A stretch of 64,000 nucleotides of DNA, taken from Paraburkholderia fungorum (GTDB lineage: Bacteria > Pseudomonadota > Gammaproteobacteria > Burkholderiales > Burkholderiaceae). How positions within the stretch are numbered: position 1 is the first letter of the stretch; each line of letters begins with the position of its first letter. A model generated the notes under the pieces. The model did no database searches. It was not told the DNA's origin and saw nothing but the letters and a program-made list of their open reading frames with translations. Positions 9,334 to 17,002 of this stretch are shown here, one piece after another. Where the stretch lies: NCBI RefSeq assembly GCF_902833645.1, contig NZ_CADFGE010000002.1, forward strand, positions 623,158-687,157, read 5' to 3'. The position numbers were made by a program, and so were the translations under genes.

Positions 9334-9918
9334 CTACCGAACTTCAGCATCTCGTTGACGCATCGGCACCGGCTTCAGGCCGCGCGCGCCGACAAGCTGG
9401 TGCGGCGGGATCTGCCGAATCGCGCTTTCGCCAGCGGGAGCGCCTGTGAGCAGATGGATTGCAAGGTCGAGCGTCGTCGAGCGGCGCGTCAGCATGAGGC
9501 ACGTCACTTCGTTCTGCAAGGCGCGCGTGGCGTGCCAGCAACCCGGCCGCATGCAGATCCCCTCCCCTACGGGCACCTCGAAGGCAGCCAACGAATCAAG
9601 GTTCGGCTGCCCATCCGGCGTACTCGTCGCGACAATCTGCACGACAGGTCCGGTGAGCGGCACCACGGCCTGCTCCGTAAGCCAATGTGCCTCGAGCCGC
9701 AGCACCTCGGCTTCGCGATCGCGGTATCTGACCCACAAAACTTCAGGATTTCCGGACAGGCCGGCATCGAACAGATGCTCGCGCCAGAAATCGGATGACG
9801 GGCTTGCAAACGACGGCACCGCGCTATCCGTTGGGAAGGGTTTGCCCAGCATCCATCCATAGGGTTCGAAAGCGTCGGCAGTAAGCGCCTGAATGCTCAG
9901 AGGCGTGGTAGTCGGCAT
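9334..9918 (-). CDS. allA: Ureidoglycolate lyase family protein (AllA-like)
   Basis: The 194-residue protein has a cupin-like AllA fold, including the stretch PVGEGICMRPGCWHATRAL (about residues 115-135) that supplies active-site and metal-region residues in the family. AllA splits ureidoglycolate into glyoxylate and urea at the end of allantoin degradation. No other purine-catabolism gene is visible nearby. The gene follows a LysR regulator on the same strand by 47 bases, so the pair may be co-transcribed. The assignment is by family; another ureido-acid substrate is possible because the context is isolated. Confidence 0.72.
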   Translation of the reverse strand: MPTTTPLSIQALTADAFEPYGWMLGKPFPTDSAVPSFASPSSDFWREHLFDAGLSGNPEVLWVRYRDREAEVLRLEAHWLTEQAVVPLTGPVVQIVATSTPDGQPNLDSLAAFEVPVGEGICMRPGCWHATRALQNEVTCLMLTRRSTTLDLAIHLLTGAPAGESAIRQIPPHQLVGARGLKPVPMRQRDAEVR

Positions 9919-9965
9919 CTCGGTTCGGGCCTTTGATAATCGAAGAAAACATCACGGGGTGCCAC

Positions 9966-10910
9966 TCAATGAGTCGGCAGCGCTTCGTCGGTGTCTGGAA
10001 AGAGCGCGATATCCGGGCCGTTCTCGAGGCTGAACTCTCGCATGACCTTTTGCGCCAGATGCATGATCGACTCGCATAGCAAGCTGTCCGGACTTCGCCG
10101 GAAAGATGCGAAAAGCGGCAGTTCAGGGACTCGATGCGTCACTTTCAGCAGTTGCAGATGCCCGGAGTCCAGCTCACGGGTCACGAACGCGGTGGGCAGA
10201 ACCGCGATGCCGAAACCGTCGAGTACGAGCCTTATGATCGCCGCGACCGAAGACACGCAGTTGATTTGCACGTGCGGCTCGCCGGCGGCTGCAAACAGCC
10301 CCGCGACAAACACGTGCGGCGATGAATGACGGGCAAAGCTCACAATCGGGAAACTCGCCAGTTCGGCTTCCGATAGTGCTTCAGCCGACAGATTCAGCGA
10401 TGGACTCGCTACCCATCGCATTGGCAATGCGCCGAGCGAAACATTTTCCGCGTCAGCGCCGGTGACCATCGTGCTCAAAAAAGCGATGTCCACGTTGCCA
10501 TTCACCAGTTGCACGGACAGATTCGTCGAGGTGTCGCACGTCAGCTCGATCGTCAGGTTCGGATATTCGTCGCGCACCTGCCGCAGCAGCTCGGGCAGCC
10601 ACGTATGCACGACGGACTCCATCACGCCGACCCGCAACAATCCGCTCACATGCGAGCGGTCGCTTACGCTTGCGAGCATGTCGTTCGTGAGCTTCAGAAT
10701 CTGTTCGGCGAACGCTAGCGCTTTAGTCCCTTCCTGGGTCAGCTTGACATCGCGCGGCCCCCGATCGAACAGACGCACGCCGAACTCCTGCTCGAGCGCA
10801 GATATCCGGCTGGAGATCGCAGCCTGCGTCGCATGCAGGCGCTCGGCAGTCAGCCGGAAATTGCGCAGCTTGGCGAGCCACACAAACGTTTCGAGAAAAC
10901 GGACATTCAT
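9966..10910 (-). CDS. LysR-family transcriptional regulator
   Basis: The 314-residue protein has an N-terminal winged helix-turn-helix (FLETFVWLAKLRNFRLTAERLHATQAAISSRISALEQEFGVRLFDR) and a type-2 periplasmic-binding effector domain. It diverges from a LivK-type binding-protein gene and precedes the allA-like gene on its own strand. A 10-bp inverted repeat lies in the 300-base divergent gap. LysR proteins usually bind such gaps to control both sides. The effector is unknown; an amide, ureide or amino acid would fit the neighbours. Confidence 0.88.
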   Translation of the reverse strand: MNVRFLETFVWLAKLRNFRLTAERLHATQAAISSRISALEQEFGVRLFDRGPRDVKLTQEGTKALAFAEQILKLTNDMLASVSDRSHVSGLLRVGVMESVVHTWLPELLRQVRDEYPNLTIELTCDTSTNLSVQLVNGNVDIAFLSTMVTGADAENVSLGALPMRWVASPSLNLSAEALSEAELASFPIVSFARHSSPHVFVAGLFAAAGEPHVQINCVSSVAAIIRLVLDGFGIAVLPTAFVTRELDSGHLQLLKVTHRVPELPLFASFRRSPDSLLCESIMHLAQKVMREFSLENGPDIALFPDTDEALPTH

Positions 10911-11022
10911 CAGGCGCCTTGTACTGTCAGCGAACGCATCATCAGGTTCCAGGTGTCGCGGCCGTGCAAACGGACAGCTTCGGTAGATGGGCAGAGTTTA
11001 GCGCCGCAAAATCAGGTGCGTG

Positions 11023-11060
11023 ACAACAAAAACTGGCCGACCGGAACAACTTTTTGTTGT
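11023..11060. promoter_or_regulatory. Inverted repeat in the LysR/binding-protein divergent region
   Basis: ACAACAAAAA (11023-11032) pairs with TTTTTGTTGT (11051-11060) across 18 bases. The right half is itself a 5-5-5 inverted repeat, ACAAC-TTTTT-GTTGT (11046-11060). The rest of the 300-base gap 10911-11210 shows no open frame I would call. The position between the divergent genes suits a LysR binding site. Confidence 0.5.
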
Positions 11061-11210
11061 GATCATCGCGGCTCGGCGCGCAAGGGGCGGCCTATCGGGA
11101 AAGCCCTGGGAAGCGATCAGATTTATCTATTGCCGGTCAATAAAATAAGTCGTTGGACGGAAGAATTTGGCGGTCGAACACTCATTGAACCGAAAATCAA
11201 GGAGCCGCCC

Positions 11211-12368
11211 ATGTCACCCTCGTCCAGTCAATTGAATCGTATGCTGCAAGCGGGCGCCGCTGCGCTGCTGCTTGGTGCGGGCAGCGCGAGCTTCGCCGCG
11301 GAGCCGGTCGTGGTCCTGATTGGTCATGCCGCGCCGCTGACAGGCCAGCTCGCGCATATGGGCAAGGACAGCGAAAATGCGGCGAAGCTTGCAGTCGACG
11401 AGATCAACAGCCAGCATCCGGTTATCGGCGGCAAGCCGGTCCGTTTGCAGCTCGACGCGCAGGACGACGCTGCCGACCCACGCACCGGTACTCAAGTCGC
11501 CCAGAAACTCGTCGACGATGGCGTGGTAGCTGTGGTCGGCGACATCAACTCCGGGGTGTCGATCCCGGCATCGAAGATCTACAGCGAGGCCGGCCTCGCG
11601 CAGATCTCGCAAGGCTCGACCAATCCCACCTACACGCTACAGGGCTTCAAAACGACCTTCCGCGTCGTCGCGACCGACGCACTGCAAGGGCCGGCTCTGG
11701 CTCGCTATGCGGTCGACACCATGCACGCAAAGCGTATTGCGATCGTGGACGACTCGACCGCATACGGCCAGGGTCTCGCGCAAGAATTCGAAAAAGCAGC
11801 CAAAGCACGAGGCGCCGTTATTGTGAGCCACGATGCGACGACGGACAAAGCCATCGACTTCCGGGCCATTCTGACGAAAATCAAAGGTCTGAAACCCGAC
11901 GCAATCATGTACGGCGGCTCGGACGCAACGGCCGGGCCGCTGGCGAAACAGGCGGCAAACCTCGGCATCACCGCAAAGGTGCTCGGAGGCGACGGCGCCT
12001 GCACGGAGAACATGACGCAACTTGCCGGCAGCGCGATTGACAACGTGACATGCTCGGAAGCCGGACTTGCCTTGTCAAAAATGCCGAAGGGTCAAGACTT
12101 CGATAAACGATACGTGGCGCGCTTCAGCACACCGATAGACGCCTACGCTCCATTCACGTATGACGCCGTCTACGTCATCTATAACGCGATGCAGCGAGCG
12201 AACTCGACCGACCGCTCGAAAATTCTCGCCGCGATGCCCGCCACGAGCTATGACGGCGTGATCGGCCACATTGCATTCGACCCGCACGGCGACTTGCGGG
12301 ACGCTGCGATCACGATCTATCAGTTCAAGGGCAGCAAGAAGACCGTGATGGATGTCATCAGAATGTGA
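11211..12368 (+). CDS. Branched-chain-amino-acid-type ABC transporter substrate-binding protein (LivK family), solitary
   Basis: The 385-residue protein has a signal peptide (LQAGAAALLLGAGSASFAAEP, cut near residue 26) and a type-I periplasmic-binding fold beginning VVVLIGHAAPLTGQLAHMGKD. AAGGAG lies 6 bases before ATG 11211, fixing the start although the frame is open upstream. No permease or ATPase gene is adjacent, so it either feeds a transporter encoded elsewhere or serves as a sensor. It diverges from the LysR gene. The family binds leucine, other amino acids, amides, urea or aromatic acids; the ligand is not readable. Confidence 0.87.
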   Translation: MSPSSSQLNRMLQAGAAALLLGAGSASFAAEPVVVLIGHAAPLTGQLAHMGKDSENAAKLAVDEINSQHPVIGGKPVRLQLDAQDDAADPRTGTQVAQKLVDDGVVAVVGDINSGVSIPASKIYSEAGLAQISQGSTNPTYTLQGFKTTFRVVATDALQGPALARYAVDTMHAKRIAIVDDSTAYGQGLAQEFEKAAKARGAVIVSHDATTDKAIDFRAILTKIKGLKPDAIMYGGSDATAGPLAKQAANLGITAKVLGGDGACTENMTQLAGSAIDNVTCSEAGLALSKMPKGQDFDKRYVARFSTPIDAYAPFTYDAVYVIYNAMQRANSTDRSKILAAMPATSYDGVIGHIAFDPHGDLRDAAITIYQFKGSKKTVMDVIRM

Positions 12369-12624
12369 TGCGGCCGAACGCAACGGACATTGCGTACATC
12401 GCGCACATCGCGTTCGGCTCCGCCACCGACGATTACCTTCGCGACGGCAGCCGTGTCCGTCGTCGAAGACCATCTGGTATTTCAACTGACTTGCAGGCAT
12501 GCCAGGACTTTCCCGAAGTCCCGGCGCACGATCCTGCGTTGCAGCATTCCCGAAAAGCCCCGCCCCATATGCCCCGCCGCCCTGGCGGGCGCTTCCGCAC
12601 GCCGACTTCCCGCCGATCGCATTC
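12369..12624. other. Intergenic stretch upstream of the frc promoter
   Basis: The gap between the LivK-type gene and frcB is 463 bases. This first half holds no convincing gene, terminator or repeat. The promoter and operator lie in the following bases. Confidence 0.5.
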
Positions 12625-12675
12625 TTGACGGGCATCGCCGCGCCTGCTTTACTAAATCAACTCAAGTGATTTAGT
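12625..12675 (+). promoter_or_regulatory. frc promoter with overlapping 25-bp ROK-type operator
   Basis: TTGACG (12625-12630) is a good -35 box, and TTTACT/TACTAA around 12648-12655 can act as the -10. A perfect inverted repeat overlaps the -10 and runs downstream: ACTAAATCA (12651-12659), a 7-base spacer, and TGATTTAGT (12667-12675). Its ACTAA/TTAGT ends resemble XylR/ROK operators. A repressor bound here would block RNA polymerase. The frcB start is 157 bases downstream. Confidence 0.65.
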
Positions 12676-12831
12676 CGTCCGGCTTCGGGCTGCAACTGAA
12701 TCGCTTCAGATTCCAAACAGGTTCCAGGCAGATTGCAAAAAGGATTGCAAACAGGCGGCAAGCGCGCAGCGTTCGCGCGTGCCGCCGCCCGCAGTTCATA
12801 ACGTCGTGACCAATAACCGGAGGAGCGTCCC

Positions 12832-13836
12832 ATGAATCTGAATTCCCGCAGGCACCCTGTCGCCAGGAAAATCGTGTCGGTATGCGTCGCTGCATCGGCG
12901 GTGTGGTGCGCGAGCGCAAGCCAGGCAGCCGATCAGCCTGTCGTCGGTCTCATCACCAAGACGGACACCAATCCGTTCTTCGTGAAGATGAAACAGGGTG
13001 CCGAGGCGGCCGCCGCGAAAGACGGCGCCAAGCTGCTCACCGCCGCCGGCAAGTTCGACGGCGACAACGCGAGCCAGGTCACCGCCATCGAAAACATGAT
13101 GACGGCCGGCGCGAAAGCGATTCTGATCACGCCTAGCGACACCAAGGCGATCGTGCCGAGCATCAGGAAAGCGCGCGCCGCCGGCGTGATGGTGATCGCA
13201 CTCGACACGCCGACCGATCCGCAAGATGCCACGGACGCCCTCTTCGCCACCGACAACTTCAAAGCAGGCGTGCTGATCGGCAAGTACGCGAAAGCCGCGA
13301 TGAACGGCAAGCCCGCGAAGATCGCCACACTCGACCTCGCACCCGGCGTATCGGTTGGCGTACTGCGCCATAACGGCTTCCTGGAAGGCTTCGGCGTGAA
13401 GGAAGGCGATCCGTCGATCGTCTGCAGCCAGGACACCCGCGGCGATCAGGCGAAGGGACAGACAGCAATGGAAAACTGCCTGCAGAAATCGCCGGACATC
13501 AACGTGGTCTACACGATCAACGAACCGGCCGCCGCAGGTGCGTATCGCGCGCTCAAAGCCGCGGGCAAAGACAAGAGCGTAATGATCGTTTCGATCGACG
13601 GCGGCTGCGAAGGTGTACGCAATGTGAAGGCTGGGGCGATTGCGGCGACCTCCCAGCAGTATCCGTTGAAGATGGCCGCGCTCGGCGTGACAGCCGGTGT
13701 CGAATACGCGAAAACCGGCAAGAAGGTCTCCGGCTATCAGGATACGGGCGTGACGCTGATCACCGACAAGCCGATGTCCGGCGTGGACAGCAAGGATACG
13801 AAGTTCGGCCTCGACAACTGCTGGGGCAACAAGTAA
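12832..13836 (+). CDS. frcB: Fructose-type ABC transporter periplasmic binding protein
   Basis: The 334-residue protein has a signal peptide ([21 protein letters not shown], cut before ADQPVV) and a type-I periplasmic sugar-binding fold. The start [20 protein letters not shown] is characteristic of the FrcB/ribose-binding family. Similarity of the whole set to the rhizobial frcBCA fructose system, recalled from family knowledge, supports fructose (also ribose or mannose) as ligand. An AGGAG site precedes ATG 12832. It is the first gene of frcB-frcC-frcA-ROK, under the palindromic operator. Confidence 0.82.
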   Translation: MNLNSRRHPVARKIVSVCVAASAVWCASASQAADQPVVGLITKTDTNPFFVKMKQGAEAAAAKDGAKLLTAAGKFDGDNASQVTAIENMMTAGAKAILITPSDTKAIVPSIRKARAAGVMVIALDTPTDPQDATDALFATDNFKAGVLIGKYAKAAMNGKPAKIATLDLAPGVSVGVLRHNGFLEGFGVKEGDPSIVCSQDTRGDQAKGQTAMENCLQKSPDINVVYTINEPAAAGAYRALKAAGKDKSVMIVSIDGGCEGVRNVKAGAIAATSQQYPLKMAALGVTAGVEYAKTGKKVSGYQDTGVTLITDKPMSGVDSKDTKFGLDNCWGNK

Positions 13837-13933
13837 CAGGCACTGAATGGCGGCCCACTTTCCCGGGCCGCCGACGGATGACGGCTGTGCCTGTCGCACA
13901 GTCCGTCAGATTCATGCATTGAGGACACCTATC

Positions 13934-14920
13934 ATGTCGACTCCCTCCGCGCCCGCCGGGCACTCGCGCCCGTTCGCCGAACGCTTGCCGTCACTCGCTG
14001 AAATCGGGCCGCTGATCGCGCTTCTGTTGGCGTGCGGCTTCTTCATTTCGCAGAGCAACCGGTTCCTGTCGTTCCAGAACCTTTCGCTGATCCTGCAGCA
14101 AACGATGGTGGTCGCCGTCATCGCAATCGGCCAGACCCTGATCGTGCTGACAGGCGGCATCGATCTGTCGTGCGGGATGGTAATGGCGTTCGGCTCGATC
14201 ATCATGACCAAATTCGCGGTCACGCTCGGCGTGCCGCCCGTTCTCGCGATTCTATGCGGTATCGCCGCGAGCACGCTATTCGGCGCGCTCAACGGCGTGC
14301 TGATCACGCGGATCAAGTTACCCGCCTTCATTGTCACGCTGGGTACGCTGAACATCGCCTTCGCACTCACGCAGATTTATTCGAACGCGGAGAGCGTCTC
14401 GAACCTGCCCGACGCGATCATGTTCCTCGGCAACACGTTCAAGCTCGGGCCCGCCGAAGTGACCTACGGCACGGTACTGACGCTATTGATGTATCTGGCG
14501 ACGTGGTTCGTGTTGCGCGATACGGTGCCGGGCCGGCACCTGTATGCGCTGGGCAATAACCCCGAAGCCGCGCGTCTGATGGGCCTCTCGTCGCAAAAGA
14601 TTCTGCTCACCGTGTATTCGCTGGCCGGCGCGATCTATGGTATCGCCGCGCTGCTGTCGGTGTCGCGCACCGGCGTAGGCGATCCGCAGGCCGGACAAAC
14701 GGAGAATCTCGACAGCATTACCGCTGTGGTGCTGGGCGGCACGAGTCTGTTCGGCGGACGAGGCTCGATTGCCGGCACACTGTTAGGCGCGCTGATTGTG
14801 GGCGTATTTCGCAACGGTCTGACCTTGATCGGCGTCTCTTCGGTGTACCAGGTGTTGATCACCGGCATGCTGGTGATTCTCGCGGTTGCCGCGGACAAAC
14901 TTTCCCATCGTCGCGGTTGA
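13934..14920 (+). CDS. frcC: Fructose-type ABC transporter permease
   Basis: The 328-residue RbsC/FrcC-family inner-membrane permease has about eight to ten hydrophobic segments. The stretch TGGIDLSCGMVMAFGSI is the conserved periplasmic/membrane motif of ribose-type permeases, and GGTSLFGGRGSIAGTLLGALIVG near the C-terminus is also diagnostic. GAGGA precedes ATG 13934; the frame extends upstream but without a family-like sequence. It starts 97 bases after frcB and ends 17 bases before frcA, so it is co-transcribed. A single permease probably works as a homodimer. Confidence 0.85.
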   Translation: MSTPSAPAGHSRPFAERLPSLAEIGPLIALLLACGFFISQSNRFLSFQNLSLILQQTMVVAVIAIGQTLIVLTGGIDLSCGMVMAFGSIIMTKFAVTLGVPPVLAILCGIAASTLFGALNGVLITRIKLPAFIVTLGTLNIAFALTQIYSNAESVSNLPDAIMFLGNTFKLGPAEVTYGTVLTLLMYLATWFVLRDTVPGRHLYALGNNPEAARLMGLSSQKILLTVYSLAGAIYGIAALLSVSRTGVGDPQAGQTENLDSITAVVLGGTSLFGGRGSIAGTLLGALIVGVFRNGLTLIGVSSVYQVLITGMLVILAVAADKLSHRRG

Positions 14921-14937
14921 GCATTCAGGAGCCCGTC

Positions 14938-15735
14938 ATGTCGACACCTACTTCCGCTTCCACCGCGATGCCCGTTCTGCAGGCGCGCGGACTGGTCAAA
15001 CGCTATGGCAACGTCACCGCGCTCGACGGTTGCGATTTCGAAGTGCTGCCCGGCGAGATTCTCGCCGTGATCGGCGATAACGGCGCGGGCAAGTCGTCGT
15101 TGATCAAGGCGCTCTCGGGCGCCACCGTGCCCGACGAAGGCGAAATCCTGCTCGACGGCAAGCCGGTCAGATTCCGCAGTCCGCTGGATGCCCGCGCTCA
15201 AGGCATCGAAACCGTGTACCAGGAACTCGCGGTGGCGCCCGCCATGAGCATTGCCGAAAACCTGTTTCTCGCCCGTGAGCTCGTCAAGCCGGGCTGGCGC
15301 GGTTCGATCTTCAAGATGATCGACAAGCGCCGCATGCTCGAAGAAGCCACCGCGCACATGAAGGGCCTGCAGATCGGCATCCGTTCGATGCGCCAGGCGG
15401 TCGAAACCTTGTCCGGCGGCCAGCGCCAGGGCGTAGCCGTCGCGCGCAGCGCGGCGTTCGCGCGGCACGTGGTGATTCTCGACGAACCCACGGCCGCGCT
15501 CGGCGTGAAGGAAGGCAACATGGTGCTCGAGTTGATCCGCCGCGTACGTGAGCGCGGCCTGCCGGTGATCCTGATCAGCCACAACATGCCGCACGTGTTC
15601 GAAGTCGCGGACCGCATTCATATTCAGCGGCTCGGCCGGCGCGCGGCGCTCGTGAATACCAAAGACATCCATATGTCGGAGGCGGTGGCGATCATGACGG
15701 GCGCGAAGGAAGCGGACGTCAAGGCGATTGCATGA
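14938..15735 (+). CDS. frcA: Fructose-type ABC transporter ATPase, single-domain
   Basis: The 265-residue ATPase has one nucleotide-binding domain: Walker A GDNGAGKSS, signature LSGGQRQGV and Walker B VVILDEPTAALG. Most ribose-type ATPases are double-length (about 500 residues); FrcA is the known half-length form, so the size supports the assignment. AGGA lies 7 bases before ATG 14938; an in-frame TTG at 14917 is less likely. It energises sugar import with FrcC and sits between frcC and the ROK regulator in the same operon. Confidence 0.85.
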   Translation: MSTPTSASTAMPVLQARGLVKRYGNVTALDGCDFEVLPGEILAVIGDNGAGKSSLIKALSGATVPDEGEILLDGKPVRFRSPLDARAQGIETVYQELAVAPAMSIAENLFLARELVKPGWRGSIFKMIDKRRMLEEATAHMKGLQIGIRSMRQAVETLSGGQRQGVAVARSAAFARHVVILDEPTAALGVKEGNMVLELIRRVRERGLPVILISHNMPHVFEVADRIHIQRLGRRAALVNTKDIHMSEAVAIMTGAKEADVKAIA

Positions 15736-15765
15736 TGTTTGCATCCCGCTGAGGGGCACGCGACG

Positions 15766-16992
15766 ATGGAAACCACCAGCTCCCGCTCGCCTCTCGAGCG
15801 CACGGTCGGCTCGAATCAGGTCGGCATGCGGCAGTTCAACGAGCGAATCGTGTTGCAGGCGATCCGTTTGCACGGCCCACTGCCGAAAGCCGACGTAGGC
15901 CGTCTTACCCGCCTGTCGATGCAGACGGTGTCGATGATCGTCGACCGTCTGATCGACGATGGGCTGCTCGAGAAGCAGGCGCGGGTGCGCGGCCGTATCG
16001 GTCAACCGTCGGTACCGATCGCGTTGCGTGCCGACGGCGCGTACACCATCGGCATCAAGGTGGGACGCCGCAGTCTCGACGTGCTGGCGATGGATTTCGC
16101 GGGCCAGGTCGTATGCCGCGATGTCTTCGACTATGCCTACCCCGATCCACGCACACTCTTCCCCGCGCTCGAAAGCCGGCTGGCCCGCGTGACTCAGACG
16201 CTCGGCGCGAAGGCGGACAAAGTGGTTGGCGTGGGTGTAGCCGCGCCATTGTGGCTAGGCGGCTGGCGCGATTTTCTCGGCGCGCCGCCAGACGCGCTCG
16301 AAGCGTGGCATGAAATCGATTTGCGCAGCCGCATCGCGACGATGACGGGCCTGCCTGTCGAGTTCGCCAAAGACACCACCGCCGCCTGCGCGGCCGAACT
16401 CGTGATGGGCCAGGGGCGCGGGATTCACAATTTTCTATACCTGTTCGTCGGCACGTTTATCGGCGGCGGACTGGTGATCGATGGCCGTTTGCATGCCGGA
16501 CCACACGACAATGCGGGTGCCGTCGGCTCGATACCGCTGCGGGACGGCAGCCCGCGCAAACCCGCGCGGCAACTATTGCACGCTGCATCGGGCTTCGTTC
16601 TGGAACAGCTGTTGAGCGACACGGGGGCGCCCCCCGCCGCCGCGCATGACCATCGCTCGCTGTCGCCGGACCTGTGGCGATTGACCGAGCAGTGGCTCGA
16701 CACCGCATGCCCGGCCATCGCCAATGCGCTGACCAATGCGGCTGCCTTGCTCGACCTGGAAGCGGTCGTGATCGACGGCGAACTCGACCGTCAACTGGTC
16801 CGCGAAGTCATCCGCCGGACCGAGCGTGTGCTCGATCGCTTTGAATGGGAAGGGATGGTGCGTCCGCAACTGCTGGAAGGCACCATCGGCGCCGACGCAC
16901 GCGCGATGGGCGGCGCGATTCTGCCGCTGTACGCGCATTTCGCCCCCGTTCACGAGCTTTTTCTCAAGCCGGCGACCCAGGCGGGCTACTAG
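15766..16992 (+). CDS. frcR: ROK-family transcriptional repressor of the frc operon
   Basis: The 408-residue protein has an N-terminal winged helix (MRQFNERIVLQAIRLHGPLPKADVGRLT, about residues 17-45). A ROK domain related to sugar kinases follows from about residue 85, with IGIKVGRRSLDVLAMDFAG as its phosphate-like loop and a Gly-rich GTFIGGGLVI further on. GAGGGG precedes ATG 15766. It is the last gene of frcB-C-A and probably closes a feedback loop through the 12651-12675 operator. In rhizobia the equivalent regulator lies upstream of frcB and a kinase gene frcK follows; neither arrangement is seen here. frcR is a positional and family assignment. Confidence 0.78.
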   Translation: METTSSRSPLERTVGSNQVGMRQFNERIVLQAIRLHGPLPKADVGRLTRLSMQTVSMIVDRLIDDGLLEKQARVRGRIGQPSVPIALRADGAYTIGIKVGRRSLDVLAMDFAGQVVCRDVFDYAYPDPRTLFPALESRLARVTQTLGAKADKVVGVGVAAPLWLGGWRDFLGAPPDALEAWHEIDLRSRIATMTGLPVEFAKDTTAACAAELVMGQGRGIHNFLYLFVGTFIGGGLVIDGRLHAGPHDNAGAVGSIPLRDGSPRKPARQLLHAASGFVLEQLLSDTGAPPAAAHDHRSLSPDLWRLTEQWLDTACPAIANALTNAAALLDLEAVVIDGELDRQLVREVIRRTERVLDRFEWEGMVRPQLLEGTIGADARAMGGAILPLYAHFAPVHELFLKPATQAGY

Positions 16993-17002
16993 ACAGTGCT
17001 GC

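Noticed and set aside
10833..12368. Longer form of the LivK-type binding protein
   Set aside because: It would place an unrelated 126-residue extension before a good signal peptide and an AAGGAG ribosome site.
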